Assembly: GCA_022826725.1 (NCBI GenBank)
Contig: JAJDUF010000010.1
Span: forward strand, 310,001 to 374,000
From: Chloroflexota bacterium
GTDB lineage: Bacteria; Chloroflexota; UBA11872; UBA12225; JAJDUF01
Length of the DNA: 64,000 nucleotides
Direction: 5' to 3'
This document shows, piece after piece, positions 46,595 to 56,769 of the stretch (positions within the stretch are counted from its first letter, which is position 1; the number at the start of each line of letters is the position of its first letter). A program made the translations under genes and the position numbers. Below the pieces are notes generated by a model, which saw only the letters and a program-made list of their open reading frames with translations, did no database searches and was not told where the DNA came from.

Positions 46595-46790
46595 AAGGAG
46601 CATAGCCATGGTTCCGCTGTGTGCGGCGCACCTCTCGCCGCGTCTGCATCGTATCCGTCGAGCGGCTACCGCTATTGACCGCATTGCTCCGTTTCCTCGC
46701 CGCAGTGTGTCCTTGCGCACCGGCCGGGGAGGTGCGCCGGAGACAAGCGAGCAAGGGTCGCGTGCCCGGGCGACGAGGCGCTAAACGACG

Positions 46791-47396
46791 GTGATGACTG
46801 AGGGGCAAGCGCAACCGAACGGTGTGCCGATGGCCACGCAGCGCGGCGGCAAGATGATCTTGCACGCCGAGGACGTACGGCGCGCGCTGGTCAGGATCGC
46901 CCATGAAATCCTGGAGCGGCACCGCGGCGCCGCCGACCTCGTGCTGGTCGGTGTGGTCAGTCGCGGCGTGCCACTCGCCCGCCGCCTGGCGGGGCACATC
47001 GAGACGGTAGAAGGCATCAAGGTACCGGTCGGCGAGTTGGACGTGACCCTCCACCGGGACGACCTCGATCTGCGGGGTGGTCGGCGGGCCATGCGCCGCT
47101 CGACCCTGCCCGTCAACATCGGCGGTCGGCGGGTGGTGCTCGTGGATGATGTCCTCTACACGGGACGCAGTGTGCGCGCCGCCCTCGACGCGCTGCTCGC
47201 GTATGGACGCCCCAAATGGATTCAACTGGCTGTGCTGGTTGATCGCGGGCACCGCGAGCTACCGCTACGGGCGGACTACGTGGGCAAGAACTTGCCGACG
47301 GCCCGCGATGAGAGTGTGGACGTACACCTGCTGGAGACCGACGGACGGGACGCGGTGCTGCTGCGCCCGGGACGGCGCGATCCGGTGGAGCCGTAA
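46791..47396 (+). CDS. pyrR: bifunctional pyr operon regulator / uracil phosphoribosyltransferase
   Basis: [56 protein letters not shown]. Confidence 0.95.
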   Translation: MMTEGQAQPNGVPMATQRGGKMILHAEDVRRALVRIAHEILERHRGAADLVLVGVVSRGVPLARRLAGHIETVEGIKVPVGELDVTLHRDDLDLRGGRRAMRRSTLPVNIGGRRVVLVDDVLYTGRSVRAALDALLAYGRPKWIQLAVLVDRGHRELPLRADYVGKNLPTARDESVDVHLLETDGRDAVLLRPGRRDPVEP

Positions 47397-47434
47397 CGGA
47401 CTGGGATGGGCCGGAGCCGGGAAGGAGCGAGGCG

Positions 47435-48598
47435 ATGACATTGCGACGGAAGCATGTTCTCGATCTGGACGACTTCACCGCCGACGAAATCAGCGCAGTG
47501 CTCGACACGGCCGAGGCGATGAGCGACGTGTTGGCGCGGCCCATCAAGCGGGTACCCGCGCTGCGCGGCACGACCATCGTCAACTGCTTCTACGAATCCA
47601 GTACCCGCACGCGCGTCTCGTTCGAGCTGGCAGCCAAGAACCTGAGCGCCGACACCGTCAACGTGACGGCCTCGGGGTCGAGCGTAGACAAAGGGGAATC
47701 GCTCGTAGATACGTTGCGGACCCTGCAAGCCTTGGGCGCCGATATGGTCGTTATGAGACATCGGTCCTCCGGCGCGCCTTACCTGGTAAGCCAGCACATC
47801 GCCGCGCGGGTCATCAACGCCGGCGACGGGTGGCACGCGCACCCGACCCAGGCCCTCCTCGACCTATTCACGGTCCGCCGTCACCTCGGCGACTTGGCCG
47901 GGCTGAAGCTAGTGATCGTCGGCGACATCCTGCATAGCCGCGTAGCGCGCTCCAACCTGTGGGGGTTCACGCGGATGGGTGCGGACGTAACCCTGTGCGG
48001 CCCGCCAACCCTCGTGCCGCACGATCTCGTCGTCGCCGTCACCGAGCAGCCGGAGCGCCAGCCACTCCGCGTCCGCGCCGCGCCCGCCGGTGAGGCGCTC
48101 GGCGGACACAACGGCGTCGGCACTAACGGCCGCACCGTGCAGCCATCCAACCGTCCCATGGGCGATCATGCTGCGGCAACGGCGGACGCCGGGCAGCCGG
48201 CGGCGACCGTCGCGACGGCAGTGCGCGCCGCGCCCCAGGTAGCCACAACCGGCGAGCCACGAGGCCGGGTACATATCACTTACGATCTGGACGAGGCGCT
48301 CGCCGATGCCGACATAGTGATGGCGCTGCGCCTCCAGAAGGAACGGCAGGCGGCCGGGCTGCTGCCCACGTTGCGCGAGTACAGCCAGCGTTACGGTCTC
48401 ACTACCGACCGCCTCAAGATGGCCCGGCGCCATGCGTTAGTCATGCATCCGGGGCCGATGAACGAGGGGGTCGAGATCACGCCCGAGGTCGCGCAGGGCC
48501 AGCAGTCGGTCATTGAGGAGCAAGTGCAAAACGGCCTTGCGGTACGGATGGCGCTCCTGTACCTGCTGGCCGGCGGACAAGGAGGTCCGGTCGGGTGA
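47435..48598 (+). CDS. pyrB: aspartate carbamoyltransferase catalytic subunit with internal insertion
   Basis: FYESSTRTRVSFELAAKNL, HPTQALLDLFTV, RLQKERQ..HPGPMNEGVEI; unusual Ala/Gly-rich segment about codons 201-276. Confidence 0.95.
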   Translation: MTLRRKHVLDLDDFTADEISAVLDTAEAMSDVLARPIKRVPALRGTTIVNCFYESSTRTRVSFELAAKNLSADTVNVTASGSSVDKGESLVDTLRTLQALGADMVVMRHRSSGAPYLVSQHIAARVINAGDGWHAHPTQALLDLFTVRRHLGDLAGLKLVIVGDILHSRVARSNLWGFTRMGADVTLCGPPTLVPHDLVVAVTEQPERQPLRVRAAPAGEALGGHNGVGTNGRTVQPSNRPMGDHAAATADAGQPAATVATAVRAAPQVATTGEPRGRVHITYDLDEALADADIVMALRLQKERQAAGLLPTLREYSQRYGLTTDRLKMARRHALVMHPGPMNEGVEITPEVAQGQQSVIEEQVQNGLAVRMALLYLLAGGQGGPVG

Positions 48599-49932
48599 GC
48601 AAGGCATTGCGCCCCGTGCTGATACGTGGTGGACGGGTCATTGATCCCGCCCAATCGCTCGATCAGGTCAGCGACGTGCTGCTGCACGATGGCTTAGTCG
48701 CCGCCGTCGGCCCCAATCTCAATGCCGACGAGGCCGAGGTCGTCGAGGCCGCCGGGCAGATCGTCTGTCCGGGCTTCATTGACCTCCACTGCCACCTGCG
48801 CGAGCCGGGCTACGAGGCCAAAGAGACGATTGCCACGGGCACCGCCGCCGCTGCCGCCGGTGGTTTCACGACGGTCTGCTGTATGCCCAACACGCTGCCG
48901 GTGCTGGACACGGCGCCGGTCCTCGAATCCCTCACCCGCACGGTGGCGGCGCAGGGCGTCGTGCGCGTACACCCTATCGCCGCCATTACCCGCGATCAGG
49001 CCGGCCGCGAGCTAGTCGAGATGGCCGAGTTGAACGAGGCCGGCGCGGTCGGGTTCTCCGACGACGGCGCGTGCCTCACCGACAGTGGCGTCATGCGCCG
49101 GGCGCTGGAGTACAGCTTGCTCGTCGGACGTCCCATCATCCAGCACGCCGAGGACCCGGCGCTCTCGCACCACGGCGTCATGCACGAGGGGCCGGTGAGC
49201 GCGCGGCTCGGCCTGCCGGGCTGGCCGGGGATGGCGGAGGAGATCATCGTCGCCCGCGACATTGCCCTGGCCAAGATTACGGGGGCGCACGTGCATGTGG
49301 CCCACGTCAGCAGCGCCGGCAGCGTGGACTTGATCCGCCGCGCCAAAGCGCAAGGCACCCACGTCACCGCCGAGGTGACACCGCACCATCTGACACTGAC
49401 CGATGACCTGGTAGCCGGCCATTGGTGGTCGGCCACGGCGAGCTTGCCTCCCTACGACACGCGCACGAAAGTCAACCCGCCATTGCGGCCCCGCGCAGAC
49501 GTAGACGCGCTCATCGCCGGGCTGTGCGATGGCACGATTGATGTCATTGCAACCGACCACGCGCCGCACACCATCGCCGACAAGGAGTGCGAATACGATG
49601 AGGCCGCCTTTGGCATCTCGGTGTTCGAGACGGCGCTGGGGAGCATCATGAGCCTGGTCCAGACCGAGCAACTGCCGTTAGTACGGGCCATCGAAGCGCT
49701 GACGAGTGGCCCGGCCCAAATCTTCGGACTGGACGGTGGATCGCTGGCGGTCGGCGCTGCTGCCGATGTGACCATATTCGACCCGGAGCGCGAGTGGTGC
49801 GTAGACACGAGCCGCTTCCGCTCACTGGGTCGCAATACGCCCCTCGATGGGGTATTCCTGCCCGGTCAGGTGACGCACACCTTCGTCGGTGGCAAGCCGG
49901 TCTACCAGTCGGCGACGGAGGTGGTGTCATGA
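48595..49932 (+). CDS. pyrC: dihydroorotase
   Basis: GFIDLHCHLREPGYEAKETI, TDHAPHTIADKECEYDEAAFGISVFETAL; overlaps pyrB stop. Confidence 0.95.
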   Translation: MSKALRPVLIRGGRVIDPAQSLDQVSDVLLHDGLVAAVGPNLNADEAEVVEAAGQIVCPGFIDLHCHLREPGYEAKETIATGTAAAAAGGFTTVCCMPNTLPVLDTAPVLESLTRTVAAQGVVRVHPIAAITRDQAGRELVEMAELNEAGAVGFSDDGACLTDSGVMRRALEYSLLVGRPIIQHAEDPALSHHGVMHEGPVSARLGLPGWPGMAEEIIVARDIALAKITGAHVHVAHVSSAGSVDLIRRAKAQGTHVTAEVTPHHLTLTDDLVAGHWWSATASLPPYDTRTKVNPPLRPRADVDALIAGLCDGTIDVIATDHAPHTIADKECEYDEAAFGISVFETALGSIMSLVQTEQLPLVRAIEALTSGPAQIFGLDGGSLAVGAAADVTIFDPEREWCVDTSRFRSLGRNTPLDGVFLPGQVTHTFVGGKPVYQSATEVVS

Positions 49933-51206
49933 CAAGCAACCCGGAGCCGCAGCCCTACATCCTGGCACTCGAAGACGGCTACACTGCCTTCGGCTACGGT
50001 GTCCCAACCGACGCTGGCAGTCCCTCCTCGTCCCGTCGTTCCCACGAAAGCGAGACGCCTCTCGCGGCGGCCGGGGAGTTGGTCTTCACCACGGCCATGA
50101 CTGGCTATCAGGAAACCTGCACCGACCCTTCCTATCGCGGTCAGCTTGTCGTGTTGACCTATCCGCTCATCAACAACTACGGCGTGGCCGACGGCGACGC
50201 CGAGTCCCGGCAGCCGTGGCTGGCGGGACTGATCGTGCGCGAGTACTGCCCGGCGCCAAGCCACTGGCGGGCCGAGGGTGGGCTGGCCGCATACCTGGCA
50301 GCCGAGCGCATTCCGCTGGTCGAGGGGTTCGATACCCGGGCGCTGACCCGCCATCTGCGGACCTACGGTGCCCGGCGCGCGCAGCTAGTCCCAGCCGATG
50401 AGCACCTCGCCACGGCGGCGCGGCGCGATCCCGCCGCTTGGCTACGGGGCAGGACGCCCGGCGCGAGTGAGGCCGGTGCAGCCCTCATCGCGGCGGCGCA
50501 GCGGGTTATTCCGCTCTCCGAGCAAGACCTGGTCGGGCAGGTCACGATCCCGGAGGCAGCGGCGTTCACCGACACTTCCTGGGACGGGTGGCCGGAGCCA
50601 CGCCGGGCCAAGCAACGGCATAAGGTTGTGCTCGTGGACTGCGGGATCAAGAACAACCTGCCCCGGTCGTTGGCGCGGCGCGGCCTGGAGCCAGTGCTCG
50701 TGCCCTATGCGACGACCGCCGAGGAAATCATGGCGCTCGAACCGGATGGGGTGCTGGTCGGCAACGGCCCCGGCGACCCGGAGGCCGTCGAAGCGACCAT
50801 TGAGACCTTGCGGACACTCATTGCCCCCCGCGGCCCGGTCGTGTGCGACCGGCTACCACTCATCGGTGTCTGCCTAGGCCACCAGCTCCTGGGCCTCGCG
50901 GCAGGCGCTACCACCAGCCGGCTGAAGTTCGGGCACCGAGGTGCCAACCATCCCGTGCTCGACAAGCGCACCGGACGGGTTCACATCACGTCGCAGAACC
51001 ACGGCTTCCAAGTGGATAGCGATTCCCTGCCCGCCGACAGCGGCTTCTCCGTCAGCCATGTCAACCTCAACGACGGGTCCGCCGAGGGGCTGCGGCACCA
51101 CGAGCTACCGATCTTCTCCGTGCAGTACCACCCGGAGGCCTCGCCCGGCCCGCAGGACAACCAATACCTCTTCAACGAATTCATGGACTTGATGGAGGAG
51201 CGATAA
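49929..51206 (+). CDS. carA: carbamoyl-phosphate synthase small subunit
   Basis: FTTAMTGYQETCTDPSYRGQLVVLTYPLI, GVCLGHQLLGLA, NHGFQVD; ATGA overlap with pyrC. Confidence 0.95.
   Translation: MTSNPEPQPYILALEDGYTAFGYGVPTDAGSPSSSRRSHESETPLAAAGELVFTTAMTGYQETCTDPSYRGQLVVLTYPLINNYGVADGDAESRQPWLAGLIVREYCPAPSHWRAEGGLAAYLAAERIPLVEGFDTRALTRHLRTYGARRAQLVPADEHLATAARRDPAAWLRGRTPGASEAGAALIAAAQRVIPLSEQDLVGQVTIPEAAAFTDTSWDGWPEPRRAKQRHKVVLVDCGIKNNLPRSLARRGLEPVLVPYATTAEEIMALEPDGVLVGNGPGDPEAVEATIETLRTLIAPRGPVVCDRLPLIGVCLGHQLLGLAAGATTSRLKFGHRGANHPVLDKRTGRVHITSQNHGFQVDSDSLPADSGFSVSHVNLNDGSAEGLRHHELPIFSVQYHPEASPGPQDNQYLFNEFMDLMEER
50034..50057. repeat. degenerate REP-like segment inside carA
   Basis: CGTCGTTCCCACGAAAGCGAGACG, resembling CGTCATTCCCGCGAAAGCGGGAATC. 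Confidence 0.5.
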
Positions 51207-51252
51207 GCTGTCAGCTACTAGCTATCAGCTACTAGCCTAAGACTGGAAAACG

Positions 51253-54200
51253 ATGACTAACGACCGCTACCGCCCGCAAAAGGTGCTCATCCTCGGCTCC
51301 GGTCCGATTGTGATCGGGCAGGCCGCCGAGTTCGACTACGCCGGCACGCAAGCCTGTAAGGCCATGCGCGAGGAGGGCGTCACCTCCGTGCTGGTCAACT
51401 CGAACCCGGCCACGATCATGACCGACGAGGACATCGCCGACACCGTGTATATCGAGCCGCTAACGGTGCCGGTCGTCGAGCGTATCATCGCGCAGGAGCG
51501 GCCCGACGGTCTGCTCCCCACGCTCGGCGGGCAGACTGGCCTCAATCTGGCCGTAGACCTCGCCGCGGCCGGCGTGCTGGATCGGTATGGCGTGCGCCTG
51601 CTCGGCACACCGCTCGATACCATCCGACGCGCCGAAGACCGCGATCTGTTTCGCGGGTTGATGCAGGAGATCGGCGAGCCGGTGCCGGAAAGCGTGATCG
51701 TTACCTCGGTGAGCGAGGCCGAGGCATTTGCCCGGCAGATCGGGTTCCCGCTCATCATCCGGCCAGCCTATACACTCGGCGGCACCGGCGGCGGCGTGGC
51801 ACAGGGGTGGGACGACTTCGCCGCCGTCGTCGAGCGGGGTCTGCACGCCAGCCCGATTGGACAGGTGCTGGTCGAACGGTCGCTGATCGGCTGGAAAGAG
51901 GTCGAGTACGAGGTGATGCGGGACGGCGCAGACAACTGCATCACCGTCTGCAACATGGAGAACTTCGACCCGATGGGGGTGCATACCGGTGACTCCATCG
52001 TGGTCGCGCCGAGCCAGACGCTCTCCGACAAGGAATACCAGATGCTCCGCTCGGCCTCCCTCAAGATCATCCGGGCCTTGGGCATCGAGGGCGGCTGCAA
52101 TATCCAGTTCGCGCTGAATCCCCAGAAGTTCGCCTACCGGGTGATCGAGGTCAACCCGCGCGTCTCGCGCTCCTCGGCGCTGGCCTCCAAGGCCACGGGT
52201 TACCCGATTGCGCGGGTAGCGGGGAAAATCGCCGTCGGCAAAACGCTCGACCAGATACCCAATGCCGTCACCGGCCAGACAACAGCCGCCTTCGAGCCGG
52301 CGCTGGACTACATCGTGGTCAAGATTCCGCGCTGGCCGTTCGACAAGTTCCCCGGCGGCGACCGGATTCTCGGCACGCAGATGAAGGCCACCGGCGAGGT
52401 GATGGCGATAGACCGCACCTTCGAGGCCGCCATCCAGAAAGCGGTACGCGCGCTCGAAATGGGCGGGCACGCCCTGCTCTGGGAAGCGCCGGAATGGCAG
52501 CAACGCGGCTCACCGGGAGACGGTGATGATCCGGGCATGGCGGACATCTGGCGCCACATCGAGCAGCCGCACGATCTGCGGCTCTGGGCACTCATGGCGG
52601 CCCTGCGCCGCGAGGTCAGCGTAGACGAGCTGGCGGAGCGCACGGCGATTGACCGCTGGTTTCTCCGCGGCTTGGAGCGCATCTACCGGATGGAGCGGCG
52701 CCTGCTCGCCGAGGACCTGACTCCGGCCCTGCTCTGGGAGGCAAAACGCCTGGGGTTCTCCGACGCGCACCTCGGCACCTTGGCCGACCGCCTGCCCGAA
52801 CAGGTACGGGCGCAGCGCCAGGAGTGGGGCATTCGGCCCGTCTTCAAGATGGTGGACACCTGCGCGGCCGAGTTCGCTGCCCAGACACCTTATTTCTACA
52901 GCACCTACGAGCTGGAAAACGAGGCCGTGCCGCCCGCCGGCCAAACCGGTGATATGCATAAACCGCTCGACAAGGGGCTGGTCCAGGCCGTGCAGGCCAC
53001 GCGGTCATCGGCGGTGATCGGCTCCGGCCCCATCCGCATCGGCCAGGGTATCGAGTTCGACTACTGCTCCGTGCATTCGGCCTGGGCGCTCCAAGACGCC
53101 GGGGTGCGGAGCATCATGCTGAACTCCAACCCGGAGACCGTCAGCACCGACTTCGATACTTCCGACCGGCTCTACTTCGAGAGTCTCGACGAGGAGAGCG
53201 TGCAGGAAATCCTAGCCAACGAAGGCTGGCCACCGGTGGTGGTACAGTTTGGCGGTCAGACGGCGATCAATCTCGCCGAGCCGCTGGCCAAGACCAACGT
53301 CGGGGCCGAGCACGCTGCACCCGTCCAAATCCTCGGCTCGTCCGTGACCACCATTGACCTCGCCGAGGACCGCAAGAAGTTCGAGCTGTTCCTGGATCGG
53401 CTCGGCATTCCCCAGCCGCCGGGGTCCGGCGTATCGTCGGTCGAGGATGCCGTTTCGGTCGCCAACCTGATCGGCTATCCCGTGTTGGTACGGCCTTCCT
53501 ACGTATTGGGCGGCCGGGCGATGGAGATTGTCAACACGACCGACGACCTGCGGCGCTTCGTCACGGCCCTGCTCACGCAGGACCAGCGTTACCCGGTCCT
53601 GATTGACAAGTACCTCCAGGGCCGCGAGGTCGAGGTTGACGCGATCTGCGACGGGACCGATACCTTGATCCCCGGCATCATGGAGCACATCGAGCGGGCC
53701 GGCGTGCATTCCGGAGACAGCTTCGCCGTCTATCCGCCCATCCACCTCACCGCGTCGGACACTGAGCTACTCGTCGAGTACACAACCCGTATCTGCGCCG
53801 GCCTGGAGGCGCGCGGTCTCATCAACATCCAATACGTGCTGCACCAAGGCGAGGTGTACGTGCTGGAGGTCAACCCACGTAGCTCGCGCACGGTACCGTT
53901 CTTGAGCAAAGTGACCGGCGTGCCGATGGTCCGCTTGGCCACCCAGGTCATGCTCGGCCGGCGTCTGGCCGACCTCGGCTTTGGCACCGGGCTGTGGCCG
54001 GCGCGGCCACTAGTGGCGGTCAAAGCGCCAGTGTTCTCGATGGCCAAGCTGGTTGGCGTAGACACTTTCCTGGGACCGGAGATGAAGTCCACCGGCGAGG
54101 TGATGGGCGTGGACAGCGCCTTTGCCCCAGCGTTACGCAAGGCCATGATGGCCGCCGGTGTCTCGCTGCCACCGGAAGGCGGCGTGCTCCTCTCCATCGC

Positions 54201-54684
54201 CGACCGCGATAAGGCCGAGGCCGAGCCGATCATCCGCGCCTTGGGCGACGCTGGCTACCGCCTGTACGCGACGGCCGGGACGGCAGCGTTGGTGCGGCGG
54301 CTGGGATACGACGTGACCGCGGTAGGAAAGCTGACCGACGGCGATCAGACCATCATCAACCTGATCCGGGCCGGCCGCGCCAACCTGGTCGTCAACACCG
54401 TCACCGGCGGCCGACCGGCGCTGCAAGACGGCTTCGAAATCCGGCGAGCCGCCGCCGAGCATCAAGTACCGTGCCTGACCTCGCTGGATACGGTCGGTGC
54501 CTTGCTGGAGTCGATGACCGGCGGCAGCGACTATAGCGTTCGCTCACTGCCGGCCTACCGCAACGGGGCTACTGTGCTGCCCCCGGCGGTGGGCGCGTCC
54601 GACGTGCCGGCGGCGGTGGCGACGCGCCCGTTCGCCCAGTCCGGCGATGGTCAAGACGGCGCCAATGGGCAACTTCAGGGGTGA
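51253..54684 (+). CDS. carB: carbamoyl-phosphate synthase large subunit
   Basis: [24 protein letters not shown], second ATP-grasp half [27 protein letters not shown]-terminal MGS-like domain. Confidence 0.97.
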   Translation: MTNDRYRPQKVLILGSGPIVIGQAAEFDYAGTQACKAMREEGVTSVLVNSNPATIMTDEDIADTVYIEPLTVPVVERIIAQERPDGLLPTLGGQTGLNLAVDLAAAGVLDRYGVRLLGTPLDTIRRAEDRDLFRGLMQEIGEPVPESVIVTSVSEAEAFARQIGFPLIIRPAYTLGGTGGGVAQGWDDFAAVVERGLHASPIGQVLVERSLIGWKEVEYEVMRDGADNCITVCNMENFDPMGVHTGDSIVVAPSQTLSDKEYQMLRSASLKIIRALGIEGGCNIQFALNPQKFAYRVIEVNPRVSRSSALASKATGYPIARVAGKIAVGKTLDQIPNAVTGQTTAAFEPALDYIVVKIPRWPFDKFPGGDRILGTQMKATGEVMAIDRTFEAAIQKAVRALEMGGHALLWEAPEWQQRGSPGDGDDPGMADIWRHIEQPHDLRLWALMAALRREVSVDELAERTAIDRWFLRGLERIYRMERRLLAEDLTPALLWEAKRLGFSDAHLGTLADRLPEQVRAQRQEWGIRPVFKMVDTCAAEFAAQTPYFYSTYELENEAVPPAGQTGDMHKPLDKGLVQAVQATRSSAVIGSGPIRIGQGIEFDYCSVHSAWALQDAGVRSIMLNSNPETVSTDFDTSDRLYFESLDEESVQEILANEGWPPVVVQFGGQTAINLAEPLAKTNVGAEHAAPVQILGSSVTTIDLAEDRKKFELFLDRLGIPQPPGSGVSSVEDAVSVANLIGYPVLVRPSYVLGGRAMEIVNTTDDLRRFVTALLTQDQRYPVLIDKYLQGREVEVDAICDGTDTLIPGIMEHIERAGVHSGDSFAVYPPIHLTASDTELLVEYTTRICAGLEARGLINIQYVLHQGEVYVLEVNPRSSRTVPFLSKVTGVPMVRLATQVMLGRRLADLGFGTGLWPARPLVAVKAPVFSMAKLVGVDTFLGPEMKSTGEVMGVDSAFAPALRKAMMAAGVSLPPEGGVLLSIADRDKAEAEPIIRALGDAGYRLYATAGTAALVRRLGYDVTAVGKLTDGDQTIINLIRAGRANLVVNTVTGGRPALQDGFEIRRAAAEHQVPCLTSLDTVGALLESMTGGSDYSVRSLPAYRNGATVLPPAVGASDVPAAVATRPFAQSGDGQDGANGQLQG

Positions 54685-54748
54685 TCGCCCCGGGCCGCCT
54701 CCCGCTATACAAAGCTCGCGGCCGGCCGTTCGAGTACCTTAACGGTTC

Positions 54749-55636
54749 ATGGCACGTCAGCCGATCGCTCCTGCATCGGACGAACGGCGCAGCCGGCGGC
54801 GTGGGTATGCGCTCGCGGCGTCCGCAGTGCTCCTGTTCTCCACGAGTCCGGTCTTGACCCGGGTCGCCGGCACGATCTCCTCCCTGGAAATCGCCTGGTG
54901 GCGGCTCTTCTTGGCCGCGCTGACGGTGCTGGTCATCGCCACCATCAGCCGCCATCGGATACGGTGGCAACCACTGGTCAGCAGCCAGTTTGCCCTCTAT
55001 GGCCTGACCATCGCGCTACATTTCTTCTTCTACATCGCGTCGTTGTCGTTCACCACCGTCGCGCATAGCTTGGCGCTGGTCTACACCGCGCCGGTCTTCA
55101 TTGCCCTGCTCTCGCGGGTCGTGCTGAAGGAGGGCCTCACGCCGTCGCGGTGGCTGGGTGTGGCGCTGGGAGTGATCGGCGCGGCCGTCCTCGCCGGCGT
55201 CGAACCGGACATCCGCCCCCGTGCGCTGCTCGGCGACGCGCTGGCCATCGGGTCGGCGCTGACGTTCGCCGTGTATTCGGTTGCCGGGCGGTCGGTACGC
55301 GGGCGCTACCCGCTCTACGACTACGCCGCCGGGGTCTACGGCTGGGGCGCGCTCTGGCTGACGCCGCTGGCACTCTGGGCCGCACCCGGCAGCAGCTACA
55401 GCCTGCCAGCCCTGGGCGCCGTGGTGTTCCTCGGGATCGGGCCGCTGGGCATCGGCCACACGCTCTACAACGCGGCACTGCGGCGCGTCCCGGCGACGGC
55501 CGTCAACCTGATTGCAACGGGGGAAGTGTTCGGCGGCGTGCTCCTGAGCGCCATCTTCCTCGCCGAATACCCCACGCCGTTCGCGCTGGCCGGCGGCGCG
55601 ATCATCCTCCTCGGCATCGGCCTCGTCATCCGCTAA
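54749..55636 (+). CDS. EamA/DMT family transporter
   Basis: Ten-TM pattern, LLFSTSPVLTRVAG, two EamA-like halves. Confidence 0.88.
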   Translation: MARQPIAPASDERRSRRRGYALAASAVLLFSTSPVLTRVAGTISSLEIAWWRLFLAALTVLVIATISRHRIRWQPLVSSQFALYGLTIALHFFFYIASLSFTTVAHSLALVYTAPVFIALLSRVVLKEGLTPSRWLGVALGVIGAAVLAGVEPDIRPRALLGDALAIGSALTFAVYSVAGRSVRGRYPLYDYAAGVYGWGALWLTPLALWAAPGSSYSLPALGAVVFLGIGPLGIGHTLYNAALRRVPATAVNLIATGEVFGGVLLSAIFLAEYPTPFALAGGAIILLGIGLVIR

Positions 55637-55703
55637 GGCGCGCCGCCGGCCCTACCCCGCTTGAGGTGATTGCCGGCGTGGGTCATAATGAACCGGAGGT
55701 GAC

Positions 55704-55952
55704 ATGCAGGTGAGCGGAGAGGAAAGCGGACGAAACCTGTCAGCCTACGAGGAGCTACGACGCGAGTTCGGTCAGCATCGCGGTGAGTACGTGGCCATCT
55801 CGCACGGCCGACTGGTGCTCTATGCCAAGGACTTCAACGTAGCCTTCAATGCCGTGAAGCACGATCCCCACGCCATCGTATGCGAGGTAGGCGACACCCC
55901 TCGCACTACTCCCGTCAAGGCTAGACATATGTGGATGGTGCTCCACCTCTAA
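55704..55952 (+). CDS. small DUF5678-like protein
   Basis: GEYVAISHGRLVLYAKDFNVAFNAVKHDPHAIVCEVG. Confidence 0.55.
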   Translation: MQVSGEESGRNLSAYEELRREFGQHRGEYVAISHGRLVLYAKDFNVAFNAVKHDPHAIVCEVGDTPRTTPVKARHMWMVLHL

Positions 55953-56430
55953 GCTGATCACAGTACGTACAGAACTCGTCAGCAGTCATAATGCGTGTTG
56001 AGTAGAGAGATTCCAGTTTTCGCCGAAGATCACCACTCTTACCTACGAAAGCTCTCCTGTCGTTCGTTACAAAGATGTCTCGCTCTTCACGTATATGGGC
56101 CTGCAGAATCATCACATCGCGCATCTGTCGCCTTTGTCCGGCCGACAGATTCCCGCGAGAACCGGGCACTGGAAACGAACCGCTACTCACAATCTTGAGT
56201 AGTTTCTCGAATAACTCCGAAGTATCTGCGCCTGCCCACAAGGCCTGGCCCCAGCGTGACTCACCCCACACACCAGTTTCAGGAATAGACTTGCCCATTG
56301 GCGATATAGATGTACCCTCTATCTCACGAACAGAAACTGAAGTGCTATCGATCTCAAATGGCAGTCCTTGGGCCTTCTTCAGAATCTGATTCTTGATATC
56401 CTCTCCCAAGATGTTGGTATCCACGGTCAC
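55921..56430 (-). CDS. PIN-like domain protein (possible VapC-type toxin)
   Basis: MTVDTNILGED N-terminus and later DVMILQAH..IFVTNDRRAF; acidic PIN-like pattern; visibly lower GC than flanks. Confidence 0.7.
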   Translation of the reverse strand: MTVDTNILGEDIKNQILKKAQGLPFEIDSTSVSVREIEGTSISPMGKSIPETGVWGESRWGQALWAGADTSELFEKLLKIVSSGSFPVPGSRGNLSAGQRRQMRDVMILQAHIREERDIFVTNDRRAFVGKSGDLRRKLESLYSTRIMTADEFCTYCDQLRGGAPSTYV

Positions 56431-56504
56431 AGTATCGCTCGGCGATGGCGAGAGGGCGGGGGGCGAGGGCTGAAAGCTGATCGCTGACGGCTAGTAGCCA
56501 TCAG

Positions 56505-56741
56505 CTAATACGGCTCCGCGCCGCCGTAGCCGTGGCCGCAGTACCGCTGGATGGCCGCGCGCAGCTCGCCTTCCAACGCAAGCTGGCGGTTGACCAATCC
56601 GTCGAGCACGGACAACAACTCGGTATGGTCAACCTGTTGGCGAGCGGTCTGTAGCTCGTTGAGTAACGCGGTCACTCGCTGGTAGACGGCGTCAACCGCC
56701 TCCGCTTCCTGCCTGGTTGCACGCCGCGGTTCTGATCCCAC
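56505..56741 (-). CDS. small helical hypothetical protein
   Basis: ORF within 56505..56831; GTG start at 56741 chosen. Confidence 0.45.
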   Translation of the reverse strand: MGSEPRRATRQEAEAVDAVYQRVTALLNELQTARQQVDHTELLSVLDGLVNRQLALEGELRAAIQRYCGHGYGGAEPY

Positions 56742-56769
56742 GACACCTGCCTCCTCTCTGGCGCTCGTG

